Positions 18,682 to 28,464 are shown, counted from the stretch's first letter. The stretch is DNA of 62,387 nt from an uncultured Saprospiraceae bacterium (GCA_937959275.1 CALGLU010000092.1:1-62387), one strand, 5' to 3'. Notes: generated by a model from the letters alone, not told the origin. A program made the numbers and translations.

Positions 18682-19524
18682 TTGTTTTTTCCAGCTAAAA
18701 TATTATTGATTGGTGAGCATTCTGTGCTTCATGGTTCTCAGTCGCTTTCTATTCCTTTTAAAACTTTTGGAGGTCAATGGGCTTATGGCGAGAAGCCCGA
18801 CCAGCGGATAGTTGTGCTTGGAAAACAACTTGACGCGTCAATCATTGATGTCGATCGATTCCAGAGTGATTGTGAAAAAGGCTTAGTGTTTAATTCAACG
18901 ATCCCTGTAAAATATGGTTTGGGAAGTTCTGGTGCGTTGACCGCTGCACTCTATAAAACCTATGGTGTTGAGCAAGAAACACATATTGATAATCTACAAG
19001 CTCACTTAGCCAATATTGAATCTATTTTTCATGGCAAGAGCTCGGGTACAGATGCCTTAGTTTCTTATTGTAATACAGCGATACATTCGATTGATCATAA
19101 GTCAAAGCTATTAAAGCAGAATCCGGTAGATTTTTTTTCTGGGTTTATTTATTTATTTGATTCAAAGATAGAGCGGTCTGCAAAAACATTTATCGGACGT
19201 TTTGGAGAGCTTGTGGAGCAGAATAAAATTGATATCCTGAAATTAAATGAATTATGTAATCATGTAATTGGAGATTTACTTGCCTCGAAGACTGCGCTAG
19301 TTAATTTTGAGAATATTAAATTACTCAGTCAATTTCAATACGATCAATTAACACCACTAATACCAAAGCATGTGCGAGCGATTTGGGCTGAAGGATTAAA
19401 AAGCGATCGGTATTATTTTAAATTATGCGGAGCTGGTGGCGGTGGATACTTTTTAGTCTTTGCTCCTGAGCCACATGAATCAATCCAAGACGTCAAGCTT
19501 ATTGCTTTGAATCCTGATACTTAA
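18682..19524 (+). CDS. GHMP kinase, probably mevalonate kinase-like
   Basis: At 280 residues it is short for the family. An N-terminal KILLIGEHSVLHG motif, the ATP-binding glycine-rich loop GLGSSGALTAALY (about 80-92), a KSSGTDALVSY segment with the likely catalytic Asp, and a C-terminal glycine-rich CGAGGGGYFLVF motif define a GHMP kinase. The GEHSVLHG and SSGTDA motifs favour mevalonate kinase (isoprenoid pathway), but substrate choice cannot be fixed by eye. The start is TTG: the frame has a stop at 18670-18672 (galE's own stop) and no ATG or GTG before the conserved region, so expression probably depends on coupling to galE. Its last 26 bp overlap the convergent PD40/OmpA gene. Confidence 0.8.
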   Translation: MFFPAKILLIGEHSVLHGSQSLSIPFKTFGGQWAYGEKPDQRIVVLGKQLDASIIDVDRFQSDCEKGLVFNSTIPVKYGLGSSGALTAALYKTYGVEQETHIDNLQAHLANIESIFHGKSSGTDALVSYCNTAIHSIDHKSKLLKQNPVDFFSGFIYLFDSKIERSAKTFIGRFGELVEQNKIDILKLNELCNHVIGDLLASKTALVNFENIKLLSQFQYDQLTPLIPKHVRAIWAEGLKSDRYYFKLCGAGGGGYFLVFAPEPHESIQDVKLIALNPDT

Positions 19525-21658
19525 TATAATCCTCTAGGTCTGGATAGCTGTTTATGTAATTAGATAAATTTTCAATCGGCATTCTTTGACCATTTAAATA
19601 AGCTATAATACTTAGTTGTTGAAAATTTGAAACATCCATAACAGTTAACGCTTCTGTTGCTTCTACAAATGTATTGTAGGTGCCGACAGTATAGCTCAAT
19701 TGGTCATCTAATTTTTCAATTTTCGCTTCTAAAAATGTATTGATTGCTGGATTGTTGTACAGTTGTTTTGTTACTGCTATTTGTATTGAAAATGAAAGTC
19801 CATCTAGAGATTCTAAATAGTCAGTGTATTGTTTGCTTTTTATACTTTTCGATGTTTTTGATTCTATAAATTCAATAGATTGTACTGAATCCATAGGTTT
19901 TAAAAATAGGTGAATTCGGTTACCCATTTGCTCGGCAGCATTAATTCTGTTTGTGCTAAATGTAGGGTTGATCGGAAAATAATTTCCAAAACCCTTTACG
20001 AGTATTCGATGTCTCGGGATGCCTTGTTTTAATAAAATCGAAACTAATTCTTCTGTTCGTTTGATTGAGCTATAAAGTTCGAAGGGTGATTCGCCCTCAT
20101 TTGTTATGTGGCTTTGGATGTCTAGCACATAGTTTGGATTGAATTTTAGAAAGCGAATGACTTGTTCTATATAATCTGATTGTCTTCCATAAACGACCTG
20201 ATCTTTGTTGTCAAAAAATAGAGGTTTAAGTTGAAAGCTTTCAGTAGGTGCAGTGTCTGTTACACTGTCAAAAGTATCAGTAGAGAAATTGCTTGCAGAT
20301 TTGGAATAGAGTAGATTTTTATGTTGATGATCTTTTAAAAACGGGATGATACCATCTGATTCGATTTGATGTCTATTTTTTGTTTTTAAATACGCGACAT
20401 ATAAGTCTAAGCCACCAAAAGTGCCTGGTCGATTAGAGCTAAAACTTGCCGCATTTCCGTCTACATCTACTTTAAAATAAAGATCGTCCTTTATAGAGTT
20501 AATGGGTAAACCAATATTTTTAGGTGAGTTCCATTGTTGCTTCTGTTCGTCATATGTTGAATAAAAAATATCATACCCACCAATTGATTCTTTTCGATTC
20601 GAACTGAAAAAGAGTTGCTTGCCATCGCTAGTCAAATAAGGACAAATCTCATCGACATTGGAATTTATGCGATCGCCGACATTGACAGGCTCATGCCAAT
20701 GACCGTTTTTATATACTAGGATATAAATGTCATAGCCTCCTTTACCTTCAATTCTCTGAGAGGAATATAAAAAGGTGGTATCTGAGTGTATTTGAATATA
20801 GTTGTCTCCTCTATTGCCTTTAATCTTACTGTTGAATTCAATTGAAGTTGACTGCGTCGTGTCATCAGGATCAAATTGCTTTAATCGAATGGTTGGCTGT
20901 GAAGATTGTTTAGCTTTTTGATAAAAAAGTAATTGTGAGCCATTAGGACTAAAGTCTAAAATTGATTCGTCTCCAGAGGTATTTACTAGTGGTCCGAATC
21001 TATTGACATCTGTTAGAATTCCATTTTCAGAATGGGCAATAAACACATCACGATGAGAGGAAACTTGTGTACTGTGCTCACTGGTTAATCGGTTTGAAGA
21101 GAAATAAAATCTTCCTTCAATTGTAGGACTAGCTACGGCTCCGAAGTCATCATAAAATGTATTGACGACATCGCCAAGATTTTCAACAAAGGCAATTTCG
21201 GTGATGGACTTCACTTTCATTGCTTGTCGACACCGTTTGATTTGAGATCTGATCTTGTGTAATCTTCTGTGTGTTGGCTTTGTCTTTTTCAAAACGGTTT
21301 TATATATGGCAATTGACTCTTTGAAGTCATGGCGAGATTGCAAAAGATATGCTTTCGCTAATAAGACGTCCGTATCCGAAGATTTCTTTTTAAGCAATGA
21401 ACTGATAATTGCTTCAGCTTTTGTAGTCTGATTGGTCTCAATATAGCAGGTAGCTTTGTTGAGTAAAGTCGCCTTATCGGAGGCATCAGGATTGGATTCG
21501 TAAAGTGCCAACGCCCGCTGAAACTGATTTGACTCCATTAGAGATTTGGCTTGAGTAAGGTCAGCTTTCTGAGCTAAGATGAATGAGCTCAATAAACCAA
21601 ATAACAAAATTAACCAACTGTGTCTCAAAATGAGCTTATATGTTTTGGGATACATCAA
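19499..21658 (-). CDS. Envelope protein with TPR, PD40 propeller, OmpA-like and SPOR-like regions
   Basis: The 719-residue protein has an N-terminal hydrophobic signal ending near FILAQ, then TPR-like helices (about 30-150). PD40/WD40-like propeller strands follow (about 165-420, with repeated SSNR and GGYDIY/GGLDLY motifs). An OmpA-like peptidoglycan-binding domain lies at about 480-590 (DIQSHITNEG, GFGNYFPINP) and a C-terminal SPOR-like segment at about 620-700. The TPR-PD40-OmpA order resembles PorE-type T9SS accessory proteins and other Bacteroidota outer-membrane anchors, so a role in anchoring a secretion or adhesion machine to peptidoglycan is plausible but inferred. It overlaps the upstream E2 gene by 23 bp (same strand, probable operon). 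Confidence 0.82.
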   Translation of the reverse strand: MMYPKTYKLILRHSWLILLFGLLSSFILAQKADLTQAKSLMESNQFQRALALYESNPDASDKATLLNKATCYIETNQTTKAEAIISSLLKKKSSDTDVLLAKAYLLQSRHDFKESIAIYKTVLKKTKPTHRRLHKIRSQIKRCRQAMKVKSITEIAFVENLGDVVNTFYDDFGAVASPTIEGRFYFSSNRLTSEHSTQVSSHRDVFIAHSENGILTDVNRFGPLVNTSGDESILDFSPNGSQLLFYQKAKQSSQPTIRLKQFDPDDTTQSTSIEFNSKIKGNRGDNYIQIHSDTTFLYSSQRIEGKGGYDIYILVYKNGHWHEPVNVGDRINSNVDEICPYLTSDGKQLFFSSNRKESIGGYDIFYSTYDEQKQQWNSPKNIGLPINSIKDDLYFKVDVDGNAASFSSNRPGTFGGLDLYVAYLKTKNRHQIESDGIIPFLKDHQHKNLLYSKSASNFSTDTFDSVTDTAPTESFQLKPLFFDNKDQVVYGRQSDYIEQVIRFLKFNPNYVLDIQSHITNEGESPFELYSSIKRTEELVSILLKQGIPRHRILVKGFGNYFPINPTFSTNRINAAEQMGNRIHLFLKPMDSVQSIEFIESKTSKSIKSKQYTDYLESLDGLSFSIQIAVTKQLYNNPAINTFLEAKIEKLDDQLSYTVGTYNTFVEATEALTVMDVSNFQQLSIIAYLNGQRMPIENLSNYINSYPDLEDYIKYQDSKQ

Positions 21659-23015
21659 AGGCTTCTAAGTAATCGGCAACACGTCGCAGAAAGGAACCTC
21701 CCATTAGTCCATCTACCACACGGTGGTCATAAGACAAAGACAGAAACATCATTTGCCGAATGCCAATAAAATCGCCTTTATCTGTTTCAATCACAGCTGG
21801 CTTTTTACGAATCGCACCCACGGCAAGGATGGCGACTTGAGGTTGGTTTATAATGGGAGTGCCCATGACATTACCGAAAGTGCCAACATTGGTTACCGTA
21901 AATGTGCCATCCTGGACTTCATCAGCTTTCAATTTATTATTACGTGCTCTGAAGGCAAGATCATTGACCTGCTGTGTTAAGCCCAAAAGGCTATGTTGGT
22001 CTGCTTGTTTAATAACGGGTACGATGAGATTGCCGCTGTTCATTGCCGTTGCTAGGCCAATATTGATTCTGTTTTTCTTAATGATTTTATCGCCGTCCAC
22101 GGACACGTTGACCATGGGGAAGTCATGAATCGCTTTGACGACAGCTTGGATAAATATTGGCGTATACGTTATTTTCTGACCATGTTTTTGTTCAAACGAG
22201 TCTTTAACGCTATTGCGCCATGTGACAATATTTGTGACATCAACCTCAATAAAAGATGTCACATGAGGCGATGTTTGCTTTGACATCACCATATGATCTG
22301 CAATGAGTCTACGCATACGATCCATTACAATAATTTCGTCTTCACCGCTCATTGGGGTGAGTGTTTGACTGGTCTGTGTTTTATTTATTTGGTTCCTGCT
22401 TATTGGCTGTACAGGGCTTGTCTGATTAGGGCTTATTGTGAGACCGTTTGCTGTGCCTGAATGATTTAAATAGTGTAGAATATCTTGTTTCGTCACTCGT
22501 CCATTCGCTCCACTCCCCGTGAGATTATCTAATTGACTAAGAGATAATCCATTTTGAGAAGCAATGTTTCTAACGAGAGGCGAATAGAAACGGCCTGATT
22601 CTTTTGTTGTAAGTGGAGTAGCGGATGGTTTGATCTGTGCGCTTTGGGCTTGAGGTTTAGGCTGGGGGATAGGTGGCGGTGGGGCCTGTATTGCCTCAGG
22701 GATTGAAGGGGGTGCTTGAGAAGCATGTTCTTCATGATCCGTTTTACTTTGAAATGTAGTGCTTTCTTGAGCCTGATCTGTTTCAATTAGAGCAATGGTT
22801 TTGCCAATTTCGACTACATCATCGACATTGTATAGTATTTTGACAAGTTTACCAGAAACAGGAGAAGGAATTTCAGAATCTACTTTATCTGTTGCGATTT
22901 CCAATATGGTTTCATCTTCTTTGATTTCATCTCCGACTTGTTTGACCCAGGCGAGAATTGTTGCCTCCATTATACTTTCTCCCATTTTGGGCATGATGAG
23001 TTCTACTTGTGGCAT
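21636..23015 (-). CDS. Dihydrolipoyllysine acyltransferase (E2) of a 2-oxoacid dehydrogenase complex
   Basis: E2 subunits carry acyl groups from E1 to CoA. From the ATG at 23015 (MPQVELIMPKMGES, the standard E2 beginning) the protein has 459 residues; the frame continues 7 codons to a GTG without family sequence. In order: a lipoyl domain with the lipoylated Lys in EIATDKVDSE (about 45), a Pro/Gln-rich flexible linker (about 85-140), a peripheral-subunit-binding domain (about 150-185, VRNIASQNG...GANGRVTKQDIL), and the catalytic acyltransferase domain with active-site motif SYDHRVVDG (about 432-440). The GESIMEAT form suggests a branched-chain or 2-oxoglutarate-type complex rather than pyruvate, but this is uncertain. 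E1 and E3 are not nearby. Confidence 0.92.
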   Translation of the reverse strand: MPQVELIMPKMGESIMEATILAWVKQVGDEIKEDETILEIATDKVDSEIPSPVSGKLVKILYNVDDVVEIGKTIALIETDQAQESTTFQSKTDHEEHASQAPPSIPEAIQAPPPPIPQPKPQAQSAQIKPSATPLTTKESGRFYSPLVRNIASQNGLSLSQLDNLTGSGANGRVTKQDILHYLNHSGTANGLTISPNQTSPVQPISRNQINKTQTSQTLTPMSGEDEIIVMDRMRRLIADHMVMSKQTSPHVTSFIEVDVTNIVTWRNSVKDSFEQKHGQKITYTPIFIQAVVKAIHDFPMVNVSVDGDKIIKKNRINIGLATAMNSGNLIVPVIKQADQHSLLGLTQQVNDLAFRARNNKLKADEVQDGTFTVTNVGTFGNVMGTPIINQPQVAILAVGAIRKKPAVIETDKGDFIGIRQMMFLSLSYDHRVVDGLMGGSFLRRVADYLEAFDVSQNI

Positions 23016-23035
23016 GTAATCAGGTTGAGTTCGCA

Positions 23036-23043
23036 CAAAGATA
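23036..23043 (-). promoter_or_regulatory. -7 box of the E2 gene
   Basis: The minus strand reads TATCTTTG, a perfect TAnnTTTG match 20 bp before the E2 ATG. This places the first transcribed base close to the start codon and supports the ATG at 23015 over the earlier GTG. The box lies at the edge of a 34-bp repeat shared with 29310-29344. Confidence 0.55.
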
Positions 23044-23071
23044 CGTGAATTCTTGTGGAGTAAAAATGTCT
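23038..23071 (+). repeat. Dispersed direct repeat, left copy
   Basis: A 34-bp sequence beginning AAGATACGTGAATTC and ending GAGTAAAAATGTCT matches 29310-29344 (35 bp, same orientation) with only a few differences. The two copies sit outside the hydrolase/kinase/regulator cassette. Confidence 0.7.
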
Positions 23072-23218
23072 TTTAATGAATGAATTCTTCTAAATGTAAA
23101 ACACGTAAAAGATGATTTTCAGTAGATATGTGATTCGGGTGGAGATATTGATGGTTGCTTTTCTGAAATGTTGATTAACGAATACATTTGTTAAAGAGAT
23201 CTCTTTTTTGTCATATTG

Positions 23219-23250
23219 GTGGTAAACCACTGGTTTTACAAATCTGGGTA
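23219..23250 (+). promoter_or_regulatory. Operator-like 32-bp motif, left copy
   Basis: The motif starts with the palindrome GTGGTAAACCAC and ends ATCTGGGTA. It is identical at 27 of 32 positions, without gaps, to 29137-29168, in the same orientation. It lies 69 bp before the alpha/beta hydrolase start. It is a candidate binding site for the NarL/LuxR regulator encoded in the cassette, because such regulators bind short inverted repeats; the link is inferred. Confidence 0.5.
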
Positions 23251-23318
23251 AACAAGGATAAACTGGCGCAGGATTTTAGTGAAATTTAGATCATTATTTT
23301 ATTGACAATTTTTATTAA

Positions 23319-24308
23319 ATGAATGTATTTCGAACAGTACTCAACTCACAATCCAAACAGGCCTTTCAAAAGTCTTATGAAACAGTTTCTAGCTCAGCAT
23401 ATGACAATAAGATTGCTTCAAATTTTTTTCCAAAGTATGTGAGATATTTATCTATGGGTATCAATCATCTTCACGAATTTAGTCCTTATTTGTCAGCTAA
23501 ACTCACTTTAAAAATGTTGTCAATTACATTGAGAAGGAAACTGTCTAAGAAAGATATACAGTTTTATGATCAAGGATTGAAAGAAACATATAAGGTGTCG
23601 AAACATCGATTTCACACGTATACATTTGGGGATAGTGGACCGGCACTTTTACTTCTTCACGGATTTTGTTCTAACGCAGCTAGATGGAGGAACTACATTC
23701 AACCACTTATTGAGTCAGGCTATCAGGTCATAGCTATGGATGCACCAGGTCACGGTACATCTCCAGGCTATTTTATGTCTGTACCTACTTATATTCAATG
23801 TGTGAAAGAAGTCTTGAGAAGTAGAACGCAGTGGGATGGAGTTGTTGCGCATTCTATGGGTGGTGTTGTCAGTGCAGTGGCATTAGGTGAGTTAGACTTG
23901 TTACAGCCTACTAAATATGTGCTTTTAAATTCATTTAATACTGCGGACTCAATGATGAGTACTTCTGCACGTAAATTGGGTGTCAATGAAGAGGTTATTG
24001 CAGGTCTCAGAACGCGTATAGAACAGAATACAGGTCGACCATTGGAACACTATAGTTTAGAACAACATTTAAATAATTATGATCAACAAGGACTGATTAT
24101 ATATGATAAAGATGATATCATCGTACCGAAAAGCGAAGCACAAAAGAACTTGACTCAGCTCTGCCAATTTATGACTTTAAAAACCGAAGGTTTAGGTCAT
24201 AATCTTTTTTCTAAAGAAGTGGAAAAGACCGTAATAAATTTTCTAGCTAAACGGATTAGTCATAAAGCTGTTGGTCCATTCCCTTGCAAATGGGAAAAAT
24301 ATCTTTAG
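23319..24308 (+). CDS. Alpha/beta-fold hydrolase
   Basis: The 329-residue protein has an extra N-terminal region of about 95 residues, then a canonical alpha/beta hydrolase domain. Visible features are the oxyanion strand LLLLHGFCSNAARW (about 109-122), MDAPGHGTSPG, the nucleophile elbow HSMGG (Ser at about 178), an acid on a YDKDDIIVP loop (about 265), and a histidine in GLGHN (about 291). The triad is therefore intact; the substrate is unknown. No signal peptide is evident, so it is probably cytoplasmic. It is the first gene of a group followed by two sensor kinases on the same strand, with an operator-like motif just upstream. Confidence 0.85.
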   Translation: MNVFRTVLNSQSKQAFQKSYETVSSSAYDNKIASNFFPKYVRYLSMGINHLHEFSPYLSAKLTLKMLSITLRRKLSKKDIQFYDQGLKETYKVSKHRFHTYTFGDSGPALLLLHGFCSNAARWRNYIQPLIESGYQVIAMDAPGHGTSPGYFMSVPTYIQCVKEVLRSRTQWDGVVAHSMGGVVSAVALGELDLLQPTKYVLLNSFNTADSMMSTSARKLGVNEEVIAGLRTRIEQNTGRPLEHYSLEQHLNNYDQQGLIIYDKDDIIVPKSEAQKNLTQLCQFMTLKTEGLGHNLFSKEVEKTVINFLAKRISHKAVGPFPCKWEKYL

Positions 24309-24431
24309 CCGTAAGTTAGAAACTATTTCTATTTTTACTTAAGATGCGAACTACAAAAGCGAGGGTATGGTTTTATATTTTATAATTCAATTAGATAATC
24401 AAATGTATGTGGTGTCTTAAATACGATTTGT

Positions 24432-26438
24432 ATGAATCTATCTCATTCTTATTTCCTTATTGTTTTTTTTCTAAGCACGAGCTATAGTTGTTATTGTAAT
24501 GCCAACCAATCTTCAAATACGATAATTGATAGTTTAAAATGTCGACTTGAATTATTAGAAAGTGTTAAACGCTTTGATATCCTTTTAGAGCTTTCTGAAC
24601 AAACTCGGCGTGAAGATCCAGCTAAGGCAGAGTCTTACATGCTCGAGGCTAAAGAATATGTAAATGAGAGTTATATAAATCAAAAGCTTTTTGACTTCTA
24701 TAAATACATGGCTGGCGTAAAATTATCTCAGAATCAATATAACGACTGTCTTGAATTAACGGAGAAGGCCTTGAAACTAGAGTATGAGGATTTAGATCTT
24801 AAAGCTCATTCTAGTGTTTATGAACAACGAGGTCTAGCCTATTCTTTCTTAGGTAAAAATGTGAAGGCGCAAGAAGCCTTGTATAAAGGATTACGCATAG
24901 CAGATTCTTTAAAACTAGACACTCTAAAATCGAGTATTTATAACTCAATTGGTACGGTTTATCTAGCCATGAAGGACACAATAATGGTTGAAAAATATTT
25001 CTTGCAGGCACTAGACTTAGCAAGAAAAGTTGATTCAAAGAAGTCAATAGCGGCCGTGCTGGGCAATCTGGCAATTATATATACAAATCAAGAAAGATAC
25101 AGTGATGCAGAAAAATTAATTTTCGAAACAATTGAAATAGCCAACAAAGGAAACAATAAGCGGATAGTAGGTTCTAATTATTATAACCTTGGCGCCATAT
25201 ATAATGCACAAGCAAAGCATGATAAATCTTTGGAATTTCTTCAAAAAGGATTGGAAATAGCAAAACAATATCAGAACTCTTCTTCTATCGCTTTTGGATA
25301 TCTTAATATAGGTGTAGCACATATGGAGCTTCAAAATTATCAAGTATCCAAAGAACATATCAAAACAGGCATAAAGATGGCTGATGAACTCAATCATAAG
25401 CAATATCATTCTTATGGTCTGCTGTGTGCATCAGAAGTCTATGAAAGATCAGGAGAGCATAAAGAGGCACTAGTCTATTATAAAAGACATACAGAGCTTA
25501 ATGATAGCTTAATAAATGAGGGGCGTATTACTGCTGTCGCAGAACTTCAAGAAAAATATGAAACAGAGAAAAAAGAAAAGGAGATTCTGACTCTATCTCA
25601 TGATAAAGCGTCTGCTGAGAAATGGGAGAGAACGCTAATTCAGACGATATTTCTTCTTTGCTTCAGTTTATTATCACTTGGAGGTCTCTACTATTTTTTA
25701 AGGCAAAACAACAGAAAGAATTCTATTATTCAAAAGAAGAACTTAAAGATCGCTTCAGATAAAATTGAATTATTAGAAAAAGGAAAAGAAATTATTGCAT
25801 TAGAGTCACTGGTAAAGGGTCAAGAAATTGAAAGAGAACGATTAGCAAAGGAAATGCATGATGGTTTGGGCGGTCTTTTAGCGATAAGTCATTCTAAACT
25901 CACGAATCTAAATGTACCTGGAATGAATACTCATACGGTGTTGAATGAAGCGCGAGATCTGGTCGGAAATGCGTATGATCAAGTCAGACAAATATCTCAT
26001 AATTTAATGCCTTTGGACTTAGAAAAATTTGGTTTAGTAGAGGCATTAACCAATATGATACAAAGAATCAACCAGCAAAATACCATCTGCATAGACTTTA
26101 GAACCTATCATTTTGATCTGTTTTTGAATAATGATTTAGGACTTAATATTTATAGGATTTCACAAGAAGCTCTTGCAAACATATTAAAATGTGCTAGTGC
26201 CAAAAATGTTTTAGTCGAACTGATTCAGCATGAAAAAAAGATATCGCTGTCGATAGAGGACGATGGTATAGGATTTGATTTAAATGCGAAATACTCAGGT
26301 ATAGGTATTCGTAATATGAGGAACCGCGCTGAATTATTGAACGGTCAGTTCAACATTGAGTCTAAAATTTCACAAGGCACAACTATATCTGTAATCTTTC
26401 CCAACTATTCTGAACAAGTCCATCTTGTAGCACAATAA
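24432..26438 (+). CDS. TPR-containing HisKA_3 sensor histidine kinase 1
   Basis: The 668-residue protein has an N-terminal signal (to about residue 23), at least six TPR-like helical pairs in the presumably periplasmic part (about 60-370), a coiled coil, and one membrane span (about 398-418, IFLLCFSLLSLGGLYYF). A second coiled coil is followed by a HisKA_3 dimerisation helix with the phospho-acceptor His in AKEMHDGLGG (about 476). The HATPase_c domain has N-box SQEALANIL, G1 EDDGIGF and G2 GIGIRNMRNRA. It is a NarX/DesK-class kinase expected to phosphorylate a NarL/LuxR regulator; one lies convergently at 28445-29107. It is very similar to the next gene, from which it is separated by 19 bp. 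Confidence 0.93.
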   Translation: MNLSHSYFLIVFFLSTSYSCYCNANQSSNTIIDSLKCRLELLESVKRFDILLELSEQTRREDPAKAESYMLEAKEYVNESYINQKLFDFYKYMAGVKLSQNQYNDCLELTEKALKLEYEDLDLKAHSSVYEQRGLAYSFLGKNVKAQEALYKGLRIADSLKLDTLKSSIYNSIGTVYLAMKDTIMVEKYFLQALDLARKVDSKKSIAAVLGNLAIIYTNQERYSDAEKLIFETIEIANKGNNKRIVGSNYYNLGAIYNAQAKHDKSLEFLQKGLEIAKQYQNSSSIAFGYLNIGVAHMELQNYQVSKEHIKTGIKMADELNHKQYHSYGLLCASEVYERSGEHKEALVYYKRHTELNDSLINEGRITAVAELQEKYETEKKEKEILTLSHDKASAEKWERTLIQTIFLLCFSLLSLGGLYYFLRQNNRKNSIIQKKNLKIASDKIELLEKGKEIIALESLVKGQEIERERLAKEMHDGLGGLLAISHSKLTNLNVPGMNTHTVLNEARDLVGNAYDQVRQISHNLMPLDLEKFGLVEALTNMIQRINQQNTICIDFRTYHFDLFLNNDLGLNIYRISQEALANILKCASAKNVLVELIQHEKKISLSIEDDGIGFDLNAKYSGIGIRNMRNRAELLNGQFNIESKISQGTTISVIFPNYSEQVHLVAQ

Positions 26439-26457
26439 AATTGAAATCATCCATTGC

Positions 26458-28464
26458 ATGAATTTAACTAAACAGACTTTGCTAATTGTACTTTTTCTAA
26501 GTATTAGTCATACTGTAATTAGTAATCAGTATGAGCTTTCAAAAAGCGCTGCGGATAGTTTATTGTGCGGATTTGAAACAGCAGGAGTTGATGAAAGATT
26601 TCGCATACTTATAAAACTATCTAAAAAGATTTGTCGTGAAGATCCAGCCAAGGCAGAATCGTACATGCTCAAGGCTAAATCGTTTGTAAATGAAGGCATA
26701 ATAAATCAAAAGCTTTTCAATTACTATAAATACATGTCTGAGGTAAAATTGTGTCAACATAAATATGAGGAAAGCCTTGAATTATCAAAGAAGGCATTGC
26801 AGTTACAGTATGATGTTTTAGAGTATGAAGAACATATAGGTGCTTATGTAACTTCAGGTATGGCATATGTTTTTTTGGGTAAAAGAGATAAAGCACAGGA
26901 AGCGTTTTTTAGTGGTTTACGCTTAGCAGATTCAGTTAAAGCAGACACATTAAAAGCAAGTATCTATAATAAGATAGGTATTGTTTATCATCGAATGAAG
27001 GATACTACTTTGGCTGAAAAATACTTTTTATTGGCCCTAGATCATGATAAAAAATTTAATGATCAAAAATTAGGTTCTTCGGTACGCACTAATCTAGCAG
27101 CTTTTTATGTAGTGCAGCAAAGAGACAGTGAGGCTGAAAAATTATTACTTGAAAATGTAGAGCTAGCAAAGAAAGAAGATAATTATTACCGTTTGAATGT
27201 AAATTATTATAACCTGGGAGAATTATACAACCTTCAGAAAAAATATAAGAAAGCTATAGTATACATGCAAAAGGCCTTAGAAATAGCTGAAAAATATTTA
27301 GAGTCAAGTGATGTAACAAAAGAACTTTATAGTCTAGGCCAAGTTCATATGCAACTTCAAAACTATGAGTTAGCTAAAGCATATATCAAATCAAGTTTAG
27401 ATATCGCTGAAGAATTAAACAATAAGGAAAGTTACTTACCAGTACTTTTTGCAGCATCAGAAATTTACGAGCATACGAATGAACATCAGAAAGCACTTAG
27501 TTACTATAAAAAATATACTGACCTCAATGACAGTTTGTTGAACGAAAGTCGAATAACGGCAGTAACAGAATTACAAGAAAAATATGAATCAGAGAAAAAA
27601 GAAATGGAGATACTAACACTGTCAAATGAGAAAGTGTCAGCTGAGAAGAGAGAGAAAGCGCTTGTTCAAACTATATTTCTACTTTGCTTTGGAATTTTAG
27701 CCTTTGGGGCTTTTTATTATTATTTAAGACAAAACCATAAAAAGAATTCTATTATTCAAAAGAAGAATTTAAAAATCGCTTCAGATAAAATTAAATTACT
27801 AGAAAAAGGGAAAGAAATTGTAGCCTTAGAGTCACTTATGAAAGGACAAGAAACGGAAAGAGAGCGATTGGCGAAGGAAATGCACGATGGGCTAGGAGGG
27901 CTGCTGGCCATAAGTCATTCCAAACTCACCAATCTAAATGGATCTGGGATGAAAGAGAATAGCGTGTTGTGTGAAGCTCGTGATCTAATAGGAAATGCCT
28001 ATGACCAGGTCAGACAGATCTCACATAATTTAATGCCTATGGATCTTGAGAAATTTGGTTTAATAGTTTCTATAACCAGTATGATTCAGAGAATCAATCA
28101 TCAGTATGATATAAAGATTGACTTCAGGACTTACAATTTTGATCTGTTACTGAATGATGAATTAGGACTCAATATTTACAGAATTTCACAGGAAGCCCTA
28201 GCGAATATAATCAAGTATGCAAAAGCCAGGACTGTTTTAATAGAACTGTTTCAATACGAAGACACTATTTCTTTGTCTATTGAAGACGATGGCATTGGGT
28301 TTAATCTGAATAATAATAACACTGGGATTGGAATTCGCAGTATGAGGAATCGCACAGAATTACTAAACGGTGAGTTTAGCATAGATTCTAAAGTTTCTAT
28401 AGGAACAGCCATTTTTGTTTTGTTTCCTTTTAATTCTCACTGGCTTAAGCCAAACCGAACTTAA
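26458..28464 (+). CDS. TPR-containing HisKA_3 sensor histidine kinase 2 (paralogue)
   Basis: This protein has the same length (668) and domain order as the preceding kinase: signal, TPR array, membrane span (IFLLCFGILAFGAFYYYL), coiled coil, His in AKEMHDGLGG, and HATPase motifs SQEALANII, EDDGIGF and GIGIRSMRNR. The linker and kinase core are nearly the same as in kinase 1, while the TPR sensor region has diverged more, as expected for a tandem duplication followed by sensory divergence. Its last 20 bp overlap the 3' end of the convergent response regulator. Both kinases keep their catalytic residues, so they may heterodimerise or feed one regulator; that is inference. Confidence 0.93.
   Translation: MNLTKQTLLIVLFLSISHTVISNQYELSKSAADSLLCGFETAGVDERFRILIKLSKKICREDPAKAESYMLKAKSFVNEGIINQKLFNYYKYMSEVKLCQHKYEESLELSKKALQLQYDVLEYEEHIGAYVTSGMAYVFLGKRDKAQEAFFSGLRLADSVKADTLKASIYNKIGIVYHRMKDTTLAEKYFLLALDHDKKFNDQKLGSSVRTNLAAFYVVQQRDSEAEKLLLENVELAKKEDNYYRLNVNYYNLGELYNLQKKYKKAIVYMQKALEIAEKYLESSDVTKELYSLGQVHMQLQNYELAKAYIKSSLDIAEELNNKESYLPVLFAASEIYEHTNEHQKALSYYKKYTDLNDSLLNESRITAVTELQEKYESEKKEMEILTLSNEKVSAEKREKALVQTIFLLCFGILAFGAFYYYLRQNHKKNSIIQKKNLKIASDKIKLLEKGKEIVALESLMKGQETERERLAKEMHDGLGGLLAISHSKLTNLNGSGMKENSVLCEARDLIGNAYDQVRQISHNLMPMDLEKFGLIVSITSMIQRINHQYDIKIDFRTYNFDLLLNDELGLNIYRISQEALANIIKYAKARTVLIELFQYEDTISLSIEDDGIGFNLNNNNTGIGIRSMRNRTELLNGEFSIDSKVSIGTAIFVLFPFNSHWLKPNRT

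Noticed and set aside
23193-23210. AAAGAGATCTCTTT palindrome with T-run as a terminator
   Set aside because: A weak A/T-rich stem with no loop and no plus-strand gene ending upstream; function cannot be assigned.
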